A stretch of DNA of 64,000 nt from Pseudonocardia thermophila. Its GTDB lineage: Bacteria > Actinomycetota > Actinomycetes > Mycobacteriales > Pseudonocardiaceae. The DNA is taken from positions 1 to 64,000 of the forward strand of contig NZ_FRAP01000005.1 of NCBI RefSeq assembly GCF_900142365.1, given 5' to 3'. Shown here piece by piece: positions 50,499-58,553 of the stretch. The notes under the pieces are model-generated. The model saw only the letters and a program-made list of their open reading frames with translations. It was not told the origin of the DNA and searched no databases. How positions within the stretch are numbered: position 1 is the stretch's first letter; each line of letters starts with the position of its first letter. The position numbers and the translations under genes were made by a program.

Positions 50499-51598
50499 GG
50501 CGCGCTCCCGGGCAGCGCGCACCGCACGACCCAGCCGTCGTCCACGGGACCGGCGACGAGGGTGCCGCCCGCGGCGGCGGCCCGCTCCCGCATCCCCGTC
50601 AGGCCGTAGCCCGGCCGGTTCCGCGCCGGGCGCACCGGTCGGCTCGTCACCTCCAGCACGGTCGCCGTCGGTTCGGCGGCGACGTGGACCGAGGTGCGGG
50701 CGTCGGGCGCGTGGCGCGCCGCGTTGAGCAGCGCCTCCTGCGCGATCCGGTAGAGCGTGAGCGCCGCCATCGGGTCGACATCTCTGAGCTCGCCCGTGGT
50801 GGTGTGCTCGACGGAGAGGCCGCCGGCGCGGGCGTCCGCGACCAGGCGCGCGATGCCGTCCAGGCCCGGGACCGGGGAACGGCCGTCGCCGTCGTCACCG
50901 TCGGCGGAGCGCAGCAGCGCGACCGTGGCCCGCAGCTCGGTGAGCCCGCGCCGGCCGCTGTCCTCGGCCGCGGCGAGCGCGAGATCCGCCTCGGCCGGGT
51001 CGTCGTGCAGGACGTGGCGGGCGCTCGCCACCTGCAGGAGCACCGCGGCCAGGCCGTGCCCGACGAGGTCGTGCACGTCCCGGGCGATGCGGCGGCGCTC
51101 CTCCTCCGCCGCGCGCGCCGCCGCCGCGGCGCGGGCGGCCTCGTCGGCGGCGCGCTGCTCCTCCTGACGACGGAACAAGCCCGCGATCAGCGCGGGGAAC
51201 GCCACCGCTGCCACCCACACGCCGACGTCGACGTCATCCGGATCCAGAACGTCGACCAGCACCGGTACCGCGATCGCGACCAGCACGCAGACCGCCGTCG
51301 TGGCCGGGCCCGTGTCCCAGCCGGCGACCGCGATCGCCAGCAGCGACAGCAGCAGCATCCCGGGGTCGAGATCACCTGATCCCTTCGCCACCAGCACCGC
51401 GATCGACACCCCCGCGGTCAGCACGGGCGCGGGCATCCGGTCCGGCCGCAGCGCCCACACCCCGAACAGCGCAGCACCTGCCACCAGCGCCGCGGTGCGC
51501 CACGGATCGGCGGGATCGGTGATGGCCGCGTACACCACCGCACCCACCGCGGCGAACGGCATCGCGGCCCGCAGGAGATCACGACGACCGGGAGCCAT
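50495..51598 (-). CDS. NarL-system sensor histidine kinase (HisKA_3)
   Basis: A 367-aa kinase. Four or five hydrophobic segments (about 10-140) replace an extracytoplasmic sensor, so it probably senses within or at the membrane, like LiaS/DesK-type kinases. HisKA_3 has RRRIARDVHDLVGHGLAAVL; the ATPase has RIAQEALLNAARHA and YGLTGMRERAAAAGG. The ATG at 51598 lies six bases after TACGAT (complement of 51605-51610), indicating leaderless transcription. It is coupled to the downstream regulator. Confidence 0.93.
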   Translation of the reverse strand: MAPGRRDLLRAAMPFAAVGAVVYAAITDPADPWRTAALVAGAALFGVWALRPDRMPAPVLTAGVSIAVLVAKGSGDLDPGMLLLSLLAIAVAGWDTGPATTAVCVLVAIAVPVLVDVLDPDDVDVGVWVAAVAFPALIAGLFRRQEEQRAADEAARAAAAARAAEEERRRIARDVHDLVGHGLAAVLLQVASARHVLHDDPAEADLALAAAEDSGRRGLTELRATVALLRSADGDDGDGRSPVPGLDGIARLVADARAGGLSVEHTTTGELRDVDPMAALTLYRIAQEALLNAARHAPDARTSVHVAAEPTATVLEVTSRPVRPARNRPGYGLTGMRERAAAAGGTLVAGPVDDGWVVRCALPGSAP

Positions 51599-51657
51599 CC
51601 GCGCATCGTAGAGCCGCCGACCGAGATCGATCCCCCGCTCGGAACGTGGCCGGGTGG

Positions 51658-52758
51658 TCACGGTCGCCGCAGCCACGCCTCGAGCGGTCCTCGCCGTCCG
51701 GCGCGGCCGACCAGAACGGCGATCACCACGAGCAGCGCCCAGGTGCCGACGGCCAGCCCCGTCGCACCCGCGAGACCGACCCGGTCGCCCAGCCCGCCGC
51801 CGTACGGTGCGAGCACCGCGACGAACACCACCGACTGGACGACGTAGCAGGACAGCGATCGCCGCCCGCACTCCGTGAGCGCCCGCGCCACTCGCCCCTG
51901 TGCCCGCGCCGCGACCAGCCCGGCCACCGCGACGAACGCCAGGCCGCCCGCGTACCCCGTCACTCCGTGCAGCGCGCCGGCCACCAGCCGGGCGGCCAGT
52001 CCGGGGTCCGGCCACACGGTCGCCGCCATCGTCGCCAGCGGCAGCGCGCCGAGGATCGAGACGGTGAAGCCGACGGACGCGATCCGCAGCAGGACCGGGC
52101 GGTGGTCCCCGGGCGCGTCCAGCAGCCCCCGCCGCGCCACCCAACCGCCGAGCAGGACCGCCGCAGCCAGACCCAACGCCTGGACCAGTCCGACGACCGC
52201 CCATTCGACGATCCGCACGACCGCGGCCGACACCGGGTCCGCCACCCCCGTCGACACCAGCCAGGACCGCTGGTCGGGCGGTCCCGGCGCCGCCAGTGCC
52301 GCACCGGCGAGCGCGGGCCCGACGAGGAACCCCCCGGCCAGCCGGCGCAACCGTGCCGCCGGCGCCGTCGCGACGAGCCCGCCCAGCGCCAGTCCGAGCA
52401 GCCCGTACGGCCCCAGCACGTCACCGGAGAACAGCAGGGCCGCGTGCACCGCCCCGAGCAGCAGCAGCCGACGCGCCCGCGTGCGCACCACTGCGTGTCC
52501 GCGCTGCTCGGCCAGCCGTACCAGCCCGTACCCGAAGAGCACCCCGAACAGCGGGTACGCCCGACCGTCGACGAGCAGGACCTGTCCCAGCGCGACCGCA
52601 CGGTCCACCGGCCCGGGATCGGCCGCGTGCCCGCGCACGCCGACGTCGTGCCCGAACAGGAAGAGATGGGCGTTGGCGATCGCGATGAAGAGCAGCGCGG
52701 CGCCGCGGGCGAGATCCGGGGCGACCGCCCGGGTCGCGACGAAGGCAGTGGTGGACAC
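51658..52758 (-). CDS. DUF418-family membrane protein
   Basis: A 366-aa protein with about ten hydrophobic segments, of the YeiB/DUF418 family: N-terminal PDLARGAALLFIAIANA, and the C-terminal signature GRRSLSCYVVQSVVFV and GPLEAWLRR. Family members resemble membrane acyltransferases, but no substrate is established. The GTG at 52758 is the preferred start because the family begins close to this point; a GTG at 52794 would add twelve residues. Confidence 0.8.
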   Translation of the reverse strand: MSTTAFVATRAVAPDLARGAALLFIAIANAHLFLFGHDVGVRGHAADPGPVDRAVALGQVLLVDGRAYPLFGVLFGYGLVRLAEQRGHAVVRTRARRLLLLGAVHAALLFSGDVLGPYGLLGLALGGLVATAPAARLRRLAGGFLVGPALAGAALAAPGPPDQRSWLVSTGVADPVSAAVVRIVEWAVVGLVQALGLAAAVLLGGWVARRGLLDAPGDHRPVLLRIASVGFTVSILGALPLATMAATVWPDPGLAARLVAGALHGVTGYAGGLAFVAVAGLVAARAQGRVARALTECGRRSLSCYVVQSVVFVAVLAPYGGGLGDRVGLAGATGLAVGTWALLVVIAVLVGRAGRRGPLEAWLRRP

Positions 52759-52867
52759 CCCACCGATCGTCGGCCGTCGTAGCTGCAGGCACATCGGCCT
52801 GCGGTCGGGTGTGCGATCTCCTACCGCAGGCGGAGGAGGCCGGCGGAACCGCGCCGCCGGAGCGGCC

Positions 52868-54064
52868 TCAGCGGAACGCCTGCTCCCCCGTCAGCAGCTG
52901 CCCGAGCACGAGCGTGTGCATCTCGACGGTGCCCTCGTAGGTGAGCACCGACTCGAGGTTGGTCATGTGCCGGATCACCGGGTACTCGAGCGAGATGCCG
53001 TTGGCACCCAGGACGGTGCGGGCGCTGCGGGCGATCTCCAGCGCCTCGCGCACGTTGTTCAGCTTGCCCATCGACACGTGCTCCGGGCGCAGCGTGCCGG
53101 CGTCCTTCTTCCGGCCCAGGTGCAGCGCCAGCAGGTAGCCCTTGACGTACTCCAGGCACATGTCGGCGAGCTTCTGCTGGGTCAGCTGGAACGCGCCGAT
53201 GGGGCGGCCGAACTGCACCCGCTCCCGCGAGTAGCGCCGCGCGGTCTCCAGGCAGGACCGGGCTGCGCCCAGAGCGCCCCACACGATGCCGTAGCGGGCC
53301 TCGTTCAGGCAGGACAGCGGACCCTTGAGGCTGCGCGCCTCGGGCAGCATCGCCGAGGCCGGCAGGCGGACGCCGTCCAGCACCAGCTCACCGGTCGCCG
53401 ACGCGCGCAGCGACAGCTTGTGCTTGATCTCGGGGGCCGAGAAGCCGGGGGTGTCGGTCGGCACCACGAACCCGCGCACGCCCTCGTCCGTACCCGCCCA
53501 CACCACGGCGACGTCGGAGTACGGCGCGTTGGAGATCCACATCTTGCGGCCGTCGAGGATCCAGTCGCTCCCGTCGCGGCGGGCGACCGTCCGCATGCTC
53601 CCCGGGTCCGAACCGACGTCCGGCTCGGTCAGGCCGAAGCAGCCGATCGCCTCGCCGGCGGCCATGCGCGGCAGCCACTCCTGCTTCTGCTCCTCGGAGC
53701 CCCACCGCCAGATCGCGTACATCGCCAGCGAACCCTGCACCGACACCAGCGAGCGCAGGCCGGAGTCGGTCGCCTCCAGCTCCAGGCACGCCAGGCCGTA
53801 GTCGACGGCCGACATGCCCGGGCAGCCGTAGCCCTCCAGGTGCATGCCGAACAGCCCGATCGAGCCCAGCTCGCGCGCCAGCTCACGGACGCCGGGGATC
53901 GCGCCGACCTCGAACCACTCGGCGATGTGCGGCTCCACGAGCTTGTCCAGCAGCTTGCGGACGGTTTCGCGGACCAGCCGCTCGTCCTCGGTGTGCAGCT
54001 CGTCCAGCGCGGCCGGGTCGGCCGGGTCCGGTACGGGCAGGGTCATCGGGTCGACGTGCGTCAT
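52868..54064 (-). CDS. gcdH: Glutaryl-CoA dehydrogenase-like acyl-CoA dehydrogenase
   Basis: A 398-aa FAD enzyme. Signatures are GCFGLTEPDVGSDPGSM (FAD/substrate), WISNAPYSDVAVVWA, LNEARYGIVWGALGAA and the catalytic Glu377 in LTYEGTVEMHTL. The sequence pattern is that of glutaryl-CoA dehydrogenases, which oxidise and decarboxylate glutaryl-CoA to crotonyl-CoA. The ATG at 54064 overlaps the upstream CoA-transferase stop by four bases (ATGA), supporting a common pathway. Substrate assignment is by similarity. Confidence 0.9.
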   Translation of the reverse strand: MTHVDPMTLPVPDPADPAALDELHTEDERLVRETVRKLLDKLVEPHIAEWFEVGAIPGVRELARELGSIGLFGMHLEGYGCPGMSAVDYGLACLELEATDSGLRSLVSVQGSLAMYAIWRWGSEEQKQEWLPRMAAGEAIGCFGLTEPDVGSDPGSMRTVARRDGSDWILDGRKMWISNAPYSDVAVVWAGTDEGVRGFVVPTDTPGFSAPEIKHKLSLRASATGELVLDGVRLPASAMLPEARSLKGPLSCLNEARYGIVWGALGAARSCLETARRYSRERVQFGRPIGAFQLTQQKLADMCLEYVKGYLLALHLGRKKDAGTLRPEHVSMGKLNNVREALEIARSARTVLGANGISLEYPVIRHMTNLESVLTYEGTVEMHTLVLGQLLTGEQAFR

Positions 54065-55218
54065 GCGTTGTCCTCCTTGCGGAGCCAGCGACGGACCTGG
54101 TCGCTGTGCTCACCCAGCCGCGGCGGGGCGGTGTATGTCGTGACGGGTGTCTCGGAGAGCGAGACGGGGTTGCGCACCTGGGCCGGCCGTCCCGGCCCCA
54201 CGTCCACGAGCGGGTCCAGGCCCAGCTGCTCGGCCAGCCGGAACCCGTCGGCGACGGAGCCGACCCGGCCGGCCGGAACGCCGACCGCGGTCAGGCGGGC
54301 CACCCACGACTCGGCGGAGTCGGCGGCGAGGCGCCGCTGCAGCTCGTCGACCAGGGCGGCCCGGTTCTGCACCCGGGCGGCGTTGGTGGCGAAGCGTTCG
54401 TCGTCGGCGAGCGACTCGTCCCCGACGGCGGCGGCGAGCTTGCGGAACTGGGCGTCGTTGCCGCAGGCGATCGCGAACGGGCCGTCGGCCGCCTCCAGCA
54501 GCTCGTACGGGGCGACGGACGGGTGCGCGTTGCCGAGCCGGCCCGGGGCGTTGCCGGTGGTCAGGTACGACGCGGCCTGGTTCACCAGCGCGGCCAGCAG
54601 CGTGGACAGCAGGTTGACCTCGACGTGCTGGCCCACCCCGCTGTGGGCACGGGCCTGCAGCGCGGCGAGGATGCCGATGACGGCGTCCTTGGCGGTGAGC
54701 ACGTCGACCAGCGCGACGCCGACCTTCATCGGCCTGCCGCCCGGCTCACCCGTGACGGACATCAGTCCGCCCACCGCCTGCGCCAGGAAGTCGTACCCGG
54801 GCAGCTCGGCGCCACCGGTCCGGCCGAAGCCGGACACGGAGCAGTAGACGACGCCGGGATTGTCCCGGCGCACCTGCTCGTAGCCGAGGCCGCGACGGTC
54901 GAGGGCACCGACGCGGAAGTTCTCGATCACCACGTCGGCGCGGCGGGCGAGTTCCCGCGCCGCCTCCAGATCGCCGGGGTCGTCCAGGTCCAGGGTGACG
55001 GACTCCTTGTTCCGGTTGGCGCTCTCGAAGTAGGCCGCGGAGTTGTCCGTCCACGGTGGACCCCAGGTGCGCGTGTCGTCCCCGGCACCGGGCCGCTCCA
55101 CCTTGATCACCCGCGCGCCCAGGTCGGCGAGCGTCATGGCGGCCAGCGGACCCGCGAGCACACGGCTGAAGTCGGCGACGAGGAGCCCGTCGAGCGGAGC
55201 CCGGAGGGGACGATCCAT
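54061..55218 (-). CDS. CaiB/BaiF-family CoA-transferase
   Basis: A 385-aa family III CoA-transferase. Signatures are VADFSRVLAGPLAAMTLADL, GARVIKVERPGAGDD, ADVVIENFRVGALDRRGLG with the following catalytic-region GYDFLAQAVGGLMSVTG (Asp). ATG at 55218. It is paired by overlap with the gcdH-like gene, so it probably loads CoA onto glutarate or a related acid (compare succinyl-CoA:glutarate CoA-transferase). GATAC palindromes lie directly upstream, next to a LysR gene. Confidence 0.87.
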   Translation of the reverse strand: MDRPLRAPLDGLLVADFSRVLAGPLAAMTLADLGARVIKVERPGAGDDTRTWGPPWTDNSAAYFESANRNKESVTLDLDDPGDLEAARELARRADVVIENFRVGALDRRGLGYEQVRRDNPGVVYCSVSGFGRTGGAELPGYDFLAQAVGGLMSVTGEPGGRPMKVGVALVDVLTAKDAVIGILAALQARAHSGVGQHVEVNLLSTLLAALVNQAASYLTTGNAPGRLGNAHPSVAPYELLEAADGPFAIACGNDAQFRKLAAAVGDESLADDERFATNAARVQNRAALVDELQRRLAADSAESWVARLTAVGVPAGRVGSVADGFRLAEQLGLDPLVDVGPGRPAQVRNPVSLSETPVTTYTAPPRLGEHSDQVRRWLRKEDNA

Positions 55219-55237
55219 GCCCTCAGTGTCGCCAGCC

Positions 55238-55290
55238 GATACCTCGGACAGAAGTATCAATTACCGCCGCAGCGATACCGCGAAGGTATC
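55238..55290. promoter_or_regulatory. Two GATAC palindromes, LysR-type operator
   Basis: GATAC-N11-GTATC (55238-55258) and GATACC-N5-GGTATC (55274-55290) lie between the LysR gene and the CoA-transferase start; the second overlaps the LysR stop. The symmetry and placement upstream of the operon fit the recognition and activation sites of a LysR regulator. Confidence 0.65.
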
Positions 55291-56173
55291 ACGACATCCG
55301 GGCCGCGAGCTCCACCAGCCGGGCGAGCGCAGGGTTCGGATCCGCACGGCGCCAGGCGAGCCGCACCTCGACCGGGCCGAGCCCCGGGTCGAGCGGCCGG
55401 AACACCACGTCGTGCACGGGAATCGCCGCGCTGACCCCGGAGAAGACCAGCGCGATACCGGCGCCCGAGTCGACCATCAGCAACTGCGTGGGCGAGTCGA
55501 CCGCCGTGTCCACGATCCGCGGCACGAACCGCCCCAGCGTGCCGAGCAGGTGCAGCCGGTTCGACAGGGTCGCCCCGCGACCGCCCGGCAGCGCGATCCA
55601 CGCCTCGTCGGCGAGCTCGCCGGGCCGCAGTGCCTCCGCGACGGCGAGCCGGTGCTCCGCCGGCAGCGCGACCAGCAGTTCCTCCTGCGCCAGCACCAGC
55701 GAGTCGACCTCGTCCGGCAGCCGGTCCCAGCGACCCACCACCGCGTCCAACCCACCGGCGAGCATCCGTTCGAGGCCGGGCTCGGACAGGTGCGAGCCGC
55801 GCAGCTCCAGGGTCAATCCCGGGTAGTCCTCGCGCGCCCGGCGCACCAGCGCGCCGACCAGCGCGTACACGGAGGCGCCGGAGAACCCGAGCCGCACCCG
55901 GCCGGACTCGCCGCGGCGCATCCGCCGGGCGATCTCCACGATCCGCTCGGACTGCATCACCAGCGACCGGGCCGGCTCGATCAACGCCTCCCCCAGCGGC
56001 GTCAGCGCGACGTGCCGCGGCCCGCGCTCGAACAGAGGTGCACCGAGCTCGGCCTCGATGGCGCGGATCATCCGGCTGAGCGGCGGCTGGGCCATCCGCA
56101 GCCGCGCCGCAGCGCGGCCGAAGTGCAGCTCCTCGGCCACCGCCAGGAACGCCCGCGCCCTGTGCACATCCAT
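55289..56173 (-). CDS. LysR-family transcriptional regulator
   Basis: A 294-aa regulator. The N-terminal winged helix has FLAVAEELHFGRAAARL and QPPLSRMIRAIEAELG; the C-terminal effector domain begins at about residue 92 (VRLGFSGASVYALVG). It is oriented in line with the CoA-transferase/gcdH operon rather than divergent, which is less common for LysR genes. ATG at 56173. It probably activates that operon in response to a CoA ester or acid through the GATAC sites. Confidence 0.92.
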   Translation of the reverse strand: MDVHRARAFLAVAEELHFGRAAARLRMAQPPLSRMIRAIEAELGAPLFERGPRHVALTPLGEALIEPARSLVMQSERIVEIARRMRRGESGRVRLGFSGASVYALVGALVRRAREDYPGLTLELRGSHLSEPGLERMLAGGLDAVVGRWDRLPDEVDSLVLAQEELLVALPAEHRLAVAEALRPGELADEAWIALPGGRGATLSNRLHLLGTLGRFVPRIVDTAVDSPTQLLMVDSGAGIALVFSGVSAAIPVHDVVFRPLDPGLGPVEVRLAWRRADPNPALARLVELAARMS

Positions 56174-56262
56174 CGGGGAGAACCGTACGCTCGACCGTCC
56201 CGCCGGAGTGCGACGCGCTCACGGGTTCCGCAGAACCCGGCCCGCTGAGGCGCCGACCGGAA

Positions 56263-56784
56263 TCAGGCGCCCTCGAAGCCGAGCACCCGCCATGCGCGAT
56301 CGGTGAGCTCGCCCCCGGCCCGACCCTTCGACGCGGTCAGCAGCTCGCGCCTGCGCGCCTCCTTCAAGTGCGCGCGCACGGTCTCGGGCGAGCGCCCCAC
56401 CATCTCTGCCAGTGCAGCCGTGACCGCCCGTTCGCCGGTCACGACGAGGTGGACGTACTCGGCGGCGAGGATCGCGAGGTATCGGTCGTCGACGCCGTGG
56501 CTCAGCGCCTTCCGCAGGGCTGCCCGCGCACGACGCCGCCGCTCCGCCGGGTCGTCCTCCACGGCATCGACGGCGGCCCGGAGTTCCCGGCGCTTCCGCG
56601 CCGCCTCGGCGAAGTCGAGCCGGCGGACCACGGTCGAGCTGATCCCGGCCGCGACCTGCGTCGGATCTGCGTCCTTCGCCGGCCGGATCGTCACGGACCG
56701 CGGGCCGCCTTGATCGACGTCGATCGGCCAGGCGAACTCAGCCACCCACGGCCCCACCCGCTGCTTCACCACGGTCTGCGACAC
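56263..56784 (-). CDS. Winged-helix DNA-binding protein, probably autoregulated
   Basis: A 173-aa protein. The N-terminal 50 residues are beta-rich (TVVKQRVGPWVAEFAWPID), then a basic helix (RKRRELRAAVD), then a C-terminal helix-turn-helix (AVTAALAEMVGRSPETVRAHLKEARRRELLT). The GTG at 56784 lies six bases after TATAGT, so it is leaderless; the longer ATG start at 56826 would include the promoter. A palindrome lies just upstream of the -10. The family is not recognised; the pattern is common beside actinobacterial accessory genes. Confidence 0.75.
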   Translation of the reverse strand: MSQTVVKQRVGPWVAEFAWPIDVDQGGPRSVTIRPAKDADPTQVAAGISSTVVRRLDFAEAARKRRELRAAVDAVEDDPAERRRRARAALRKALSHGVDDRYLAILAAEYVHLVVTGERAVTAALAEMVGRSPETVRAHLKEARRRELLTASKGRAGGELTDRAWRVLGFEGA

Positions 56785-56790
56785 GGTGAC

Positions 56791-56828
56791 ACTATACACC
56801 AAGTATGTCAAACCTGGGTTTGTCATAC
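56791..56828 (-). promoter_or_regulatory. TATAGT -10 and CAAACC palindrome
   Basis: TATAGT (complement of 56791-56796) lies six bases before the GTG at 56784. A near-perfect 26-base palindrome (56803-56828) is centred on CAAACC-TG-GGTTTG (56809-56822) with outer GTATG/CATAC arms. It covers the -35 region, so a bound repressor would block transcription. Confidence 0.7.
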
Positions 56829-57035
56829 ATGGTTAAAGCCGCCGATCGGACGCGACGACGAGCCGCGGATCCGCGCGACTGATCCAATACCGATGAGCCG
56901 ATCGGAGTCGATCGTGCGCATCGGGTAACGGCGGATCTCCCTCGGCCGACGATCACTGCACCCCAGCAGCACGCACCGCCGATCGCTCCCCACCCGTCGC
57001 CGGCGTGCGTCCGAACCACAGGAGTGCAGAGCCTC

Positions 57036-57668
57036 GTGCGCCGCCCGTCCCGCACCGCAGTCGTCGTCGGATCGCTCACCCTCACCGGTGTGCTCGTCGG
57101 CGGCACCGCGTACGCCACCTCCGCCGGCACCGCGGAGCCGGACACCTACTTCGCCTGCGTCAACGACCTCACGGGAGCGATGCGCCTGATCGCTCCCGAC
57201 CTCGGCCAGACCTGCGACGAGCGGGTCGGAGCCACCCACGAGACCCTCATCTCCTGGTCACGCGGCCCCGGTCCGGCCGGCCCTCCCGGTCCTGCGGGAC
57301 CGCGCGGTCCCCGCGGCCACAGCGGCGACTCCATCGACGACATCGGCGACCTCGCCGGCATGTCCTGCACGTCGGGGCGCGAGCGCGGCACCGTCGTCCT
57401 GCGCATCGCGCCGCCGGAGCAGGGCTCGGGCATCTCGCTCATCTGCAAGACCCGCAGCACGATCGACTGGCGCACCGTCGCGCCGACGACTCCCGCACCC
57501 GCGCCGACTCCCACACCCGCGCCGACGACGGTGCCGCGCAGCTCAAGCCCCGCGGAACCCGGCTTCGGGTCTCCTGGGACGTCCGCGCCGCCGCACGTCC
57601 CGGACCTGCCTCCGCAGCCCGGGTCAACTCAGCCGACGTCCCCGGGACCACTCCCCTTCGGCCTCTGA
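57036..57668 (+). CDS. Secreted protein with short collagen-like segment
   Basis: A 210-aa exported protein. The signal peptide (about 1-35) ends GGTAYATSAG. The mature part has FACVNDLTGAMRLI, a short Gly-X-Y stretch (GPAGPPGPAGPRGPRGHSGD, about 78-98), a Cys-containing domain and a Pro/Thr-rich tail. The start is GTG 57036, with AGGAG eleven bases upstream; GTG 57024 overlaps that site. Similar small collagen-repeat proteins are frequent in actinobacteria; the role is unknown. Confidence 0.75.
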   Translation: MRRPSRTAVVVGSLTLTGVLVGGTAYATSAGTAEPDTYFACVNDLTGAMRLIAPDLGQTCDERVGATHETLISWSRGPGPAGPPGPAGPRGPRGHSGDSIDDIGDLAGMSCTSGRERGTVVLRIAPPEQGSGISLICKTRSTIDWRTVAPTTPAPAPTPTPAPTTVPRSSSPAEPGFGSPGTSAPPHVPDLPPQPGSTQPTSPGPLPFGL

Positions 57669-57701
57669 TCGGAGAGCAACGGACAGATCAGCCACAGCGA
57701 C

Positions 57702-57720
57702 TAAGGTGATCCTCACCTGA
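57702..57720 (+). promoter_or_regulatory. IdeR/DtxR-like iron box
   Basis: A 19-bp site with inner arms AGGTGA and TCACCT matches 13 of 19 positions of the DtxR/IdeR consensus TTAGGTTAGGCTAACCTAA. It ends 12 bases before the GTG of the siderophore-interacting protein, the place expected for iron repression. Confidence 0.75.
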
Positions 57721-57732
57721 GAGGAGAGCCGC

Positions 57733-58542
57733 GTGACCGCCGCCGCACCCACGATCATCCGATACGAGCTCGTCCCCCGCCTGCTGCGCGTCGCAGCGGT
57801 GCGGCGGCTGACGCCGCGGATGGTGCGGGTCACGCTCGCCGGCGAAGAGTTGGCCGGGTTCCAGGCGCCCGCGCCCGCCGACCACGTGAAGCTGTTCTTC
57901 CCCGAGGACCGCGACGGGCTGCCGGTGATGCCGAAGCTCGGGCCGAACGGGCTGGAGCGCGACCCGAACGCGCAGCCGACGTTCCGCGACTACACCGTGC
58001 GGAACCACCGCCCCGAGCAGAACGAGATCGACATCGACTTCGTCCTGCACGGCCACGGGCCGGGTTCGACCTGGGCCGCGGGCGCCCAGGTGGGCAACGC
58101 GGTGGGCGTGCTCGGCCCGCGCGGTTCGGTGCTGGCGCCGACCGGGCTCGACTGGTGCGTCGTGGCGGGCGACGAGGCCGCCCTACCCGCTGTCGCGCGC
58201 TGGCTCGAGCAGGCCGAGCCCGGCACCACGGTCTTCGCGTTCGCCGAGGTGGCCGACGAGGCGGAGCGGCAGGAGATCCAGTCCGCCGCCGACGTGCGGC
58301 TCACCTGGCTGTACCGGAACGGGGCCGAACCGGGCACGACGACGCTCCTGCAGGACGCGGTACTGGGCCTGGAGTTCCCGGCCGGCGACGGCTTCGTCTG
58401 GGTGGGCGGCGAGGCGACGACGCTCAAGCCGATCCGACGGGGCCTGCGCGAGCGCGGGCTGCCGCGCGCGTCGATCGACGTGGACGGCTACTGGAAGCGC
58501 GGCGTGGTCGCCTTCGACCACCACCAGCAGGACGACGACTGA
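57733..58542 (+). CDS. Siderophore-interacting protein (ferric reductase)
   Basis: A 269-aa FAD-dependent reductase of the ViuB/SIP family that releases iron from imported ferric siderophores. Signatures are FRDYTVRNHRPEQNEIDIDF (FAD), GPGSTWAAGAQVGN, VVAGDEAALPA, WVGGEATTLKPIR and DGYWKRG. GTG at 57733 is preceded by GAGAGGAGAG. The IdeR-like box just upstream indicates induction under iron starvation. No siderophore synthesis or import genes are in the window. Confidence 0.93.
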   Translation: MTAAAPTIIRYELVPRLLRVAAVRRLTPRMVRVTLAGEELAGFQAPAPADHVKLFFPEDRDGLPVMPKLGPNGLERDPNAQPTFRDYTVRNHRPEQNEIDIDFVLHGHGPGSTWAAGAQVGNAVGVLGPRGSVLAPTGLDWCVVAGDEAALPAVARWLEQAEPGTTVFAFAEVADEAERQEIQSAADVRLTWLYRNGAEPGTTTLLQDAVLGLEFPAGDGFVWVGGEATTLKPIRRGLRERGLPRASIDVDGYWKRGVVAFDHHQQDDD

Positions 58543-58553
58543 TCAGCCGGCGC

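Noticed and set aside
56785..56826. ATG at 56826 as start of the winged-helix gene
   Set aside because: It would place the -10 box and the palindrome inside the coding region; GTG 56784 is at the expected leaderless distance.
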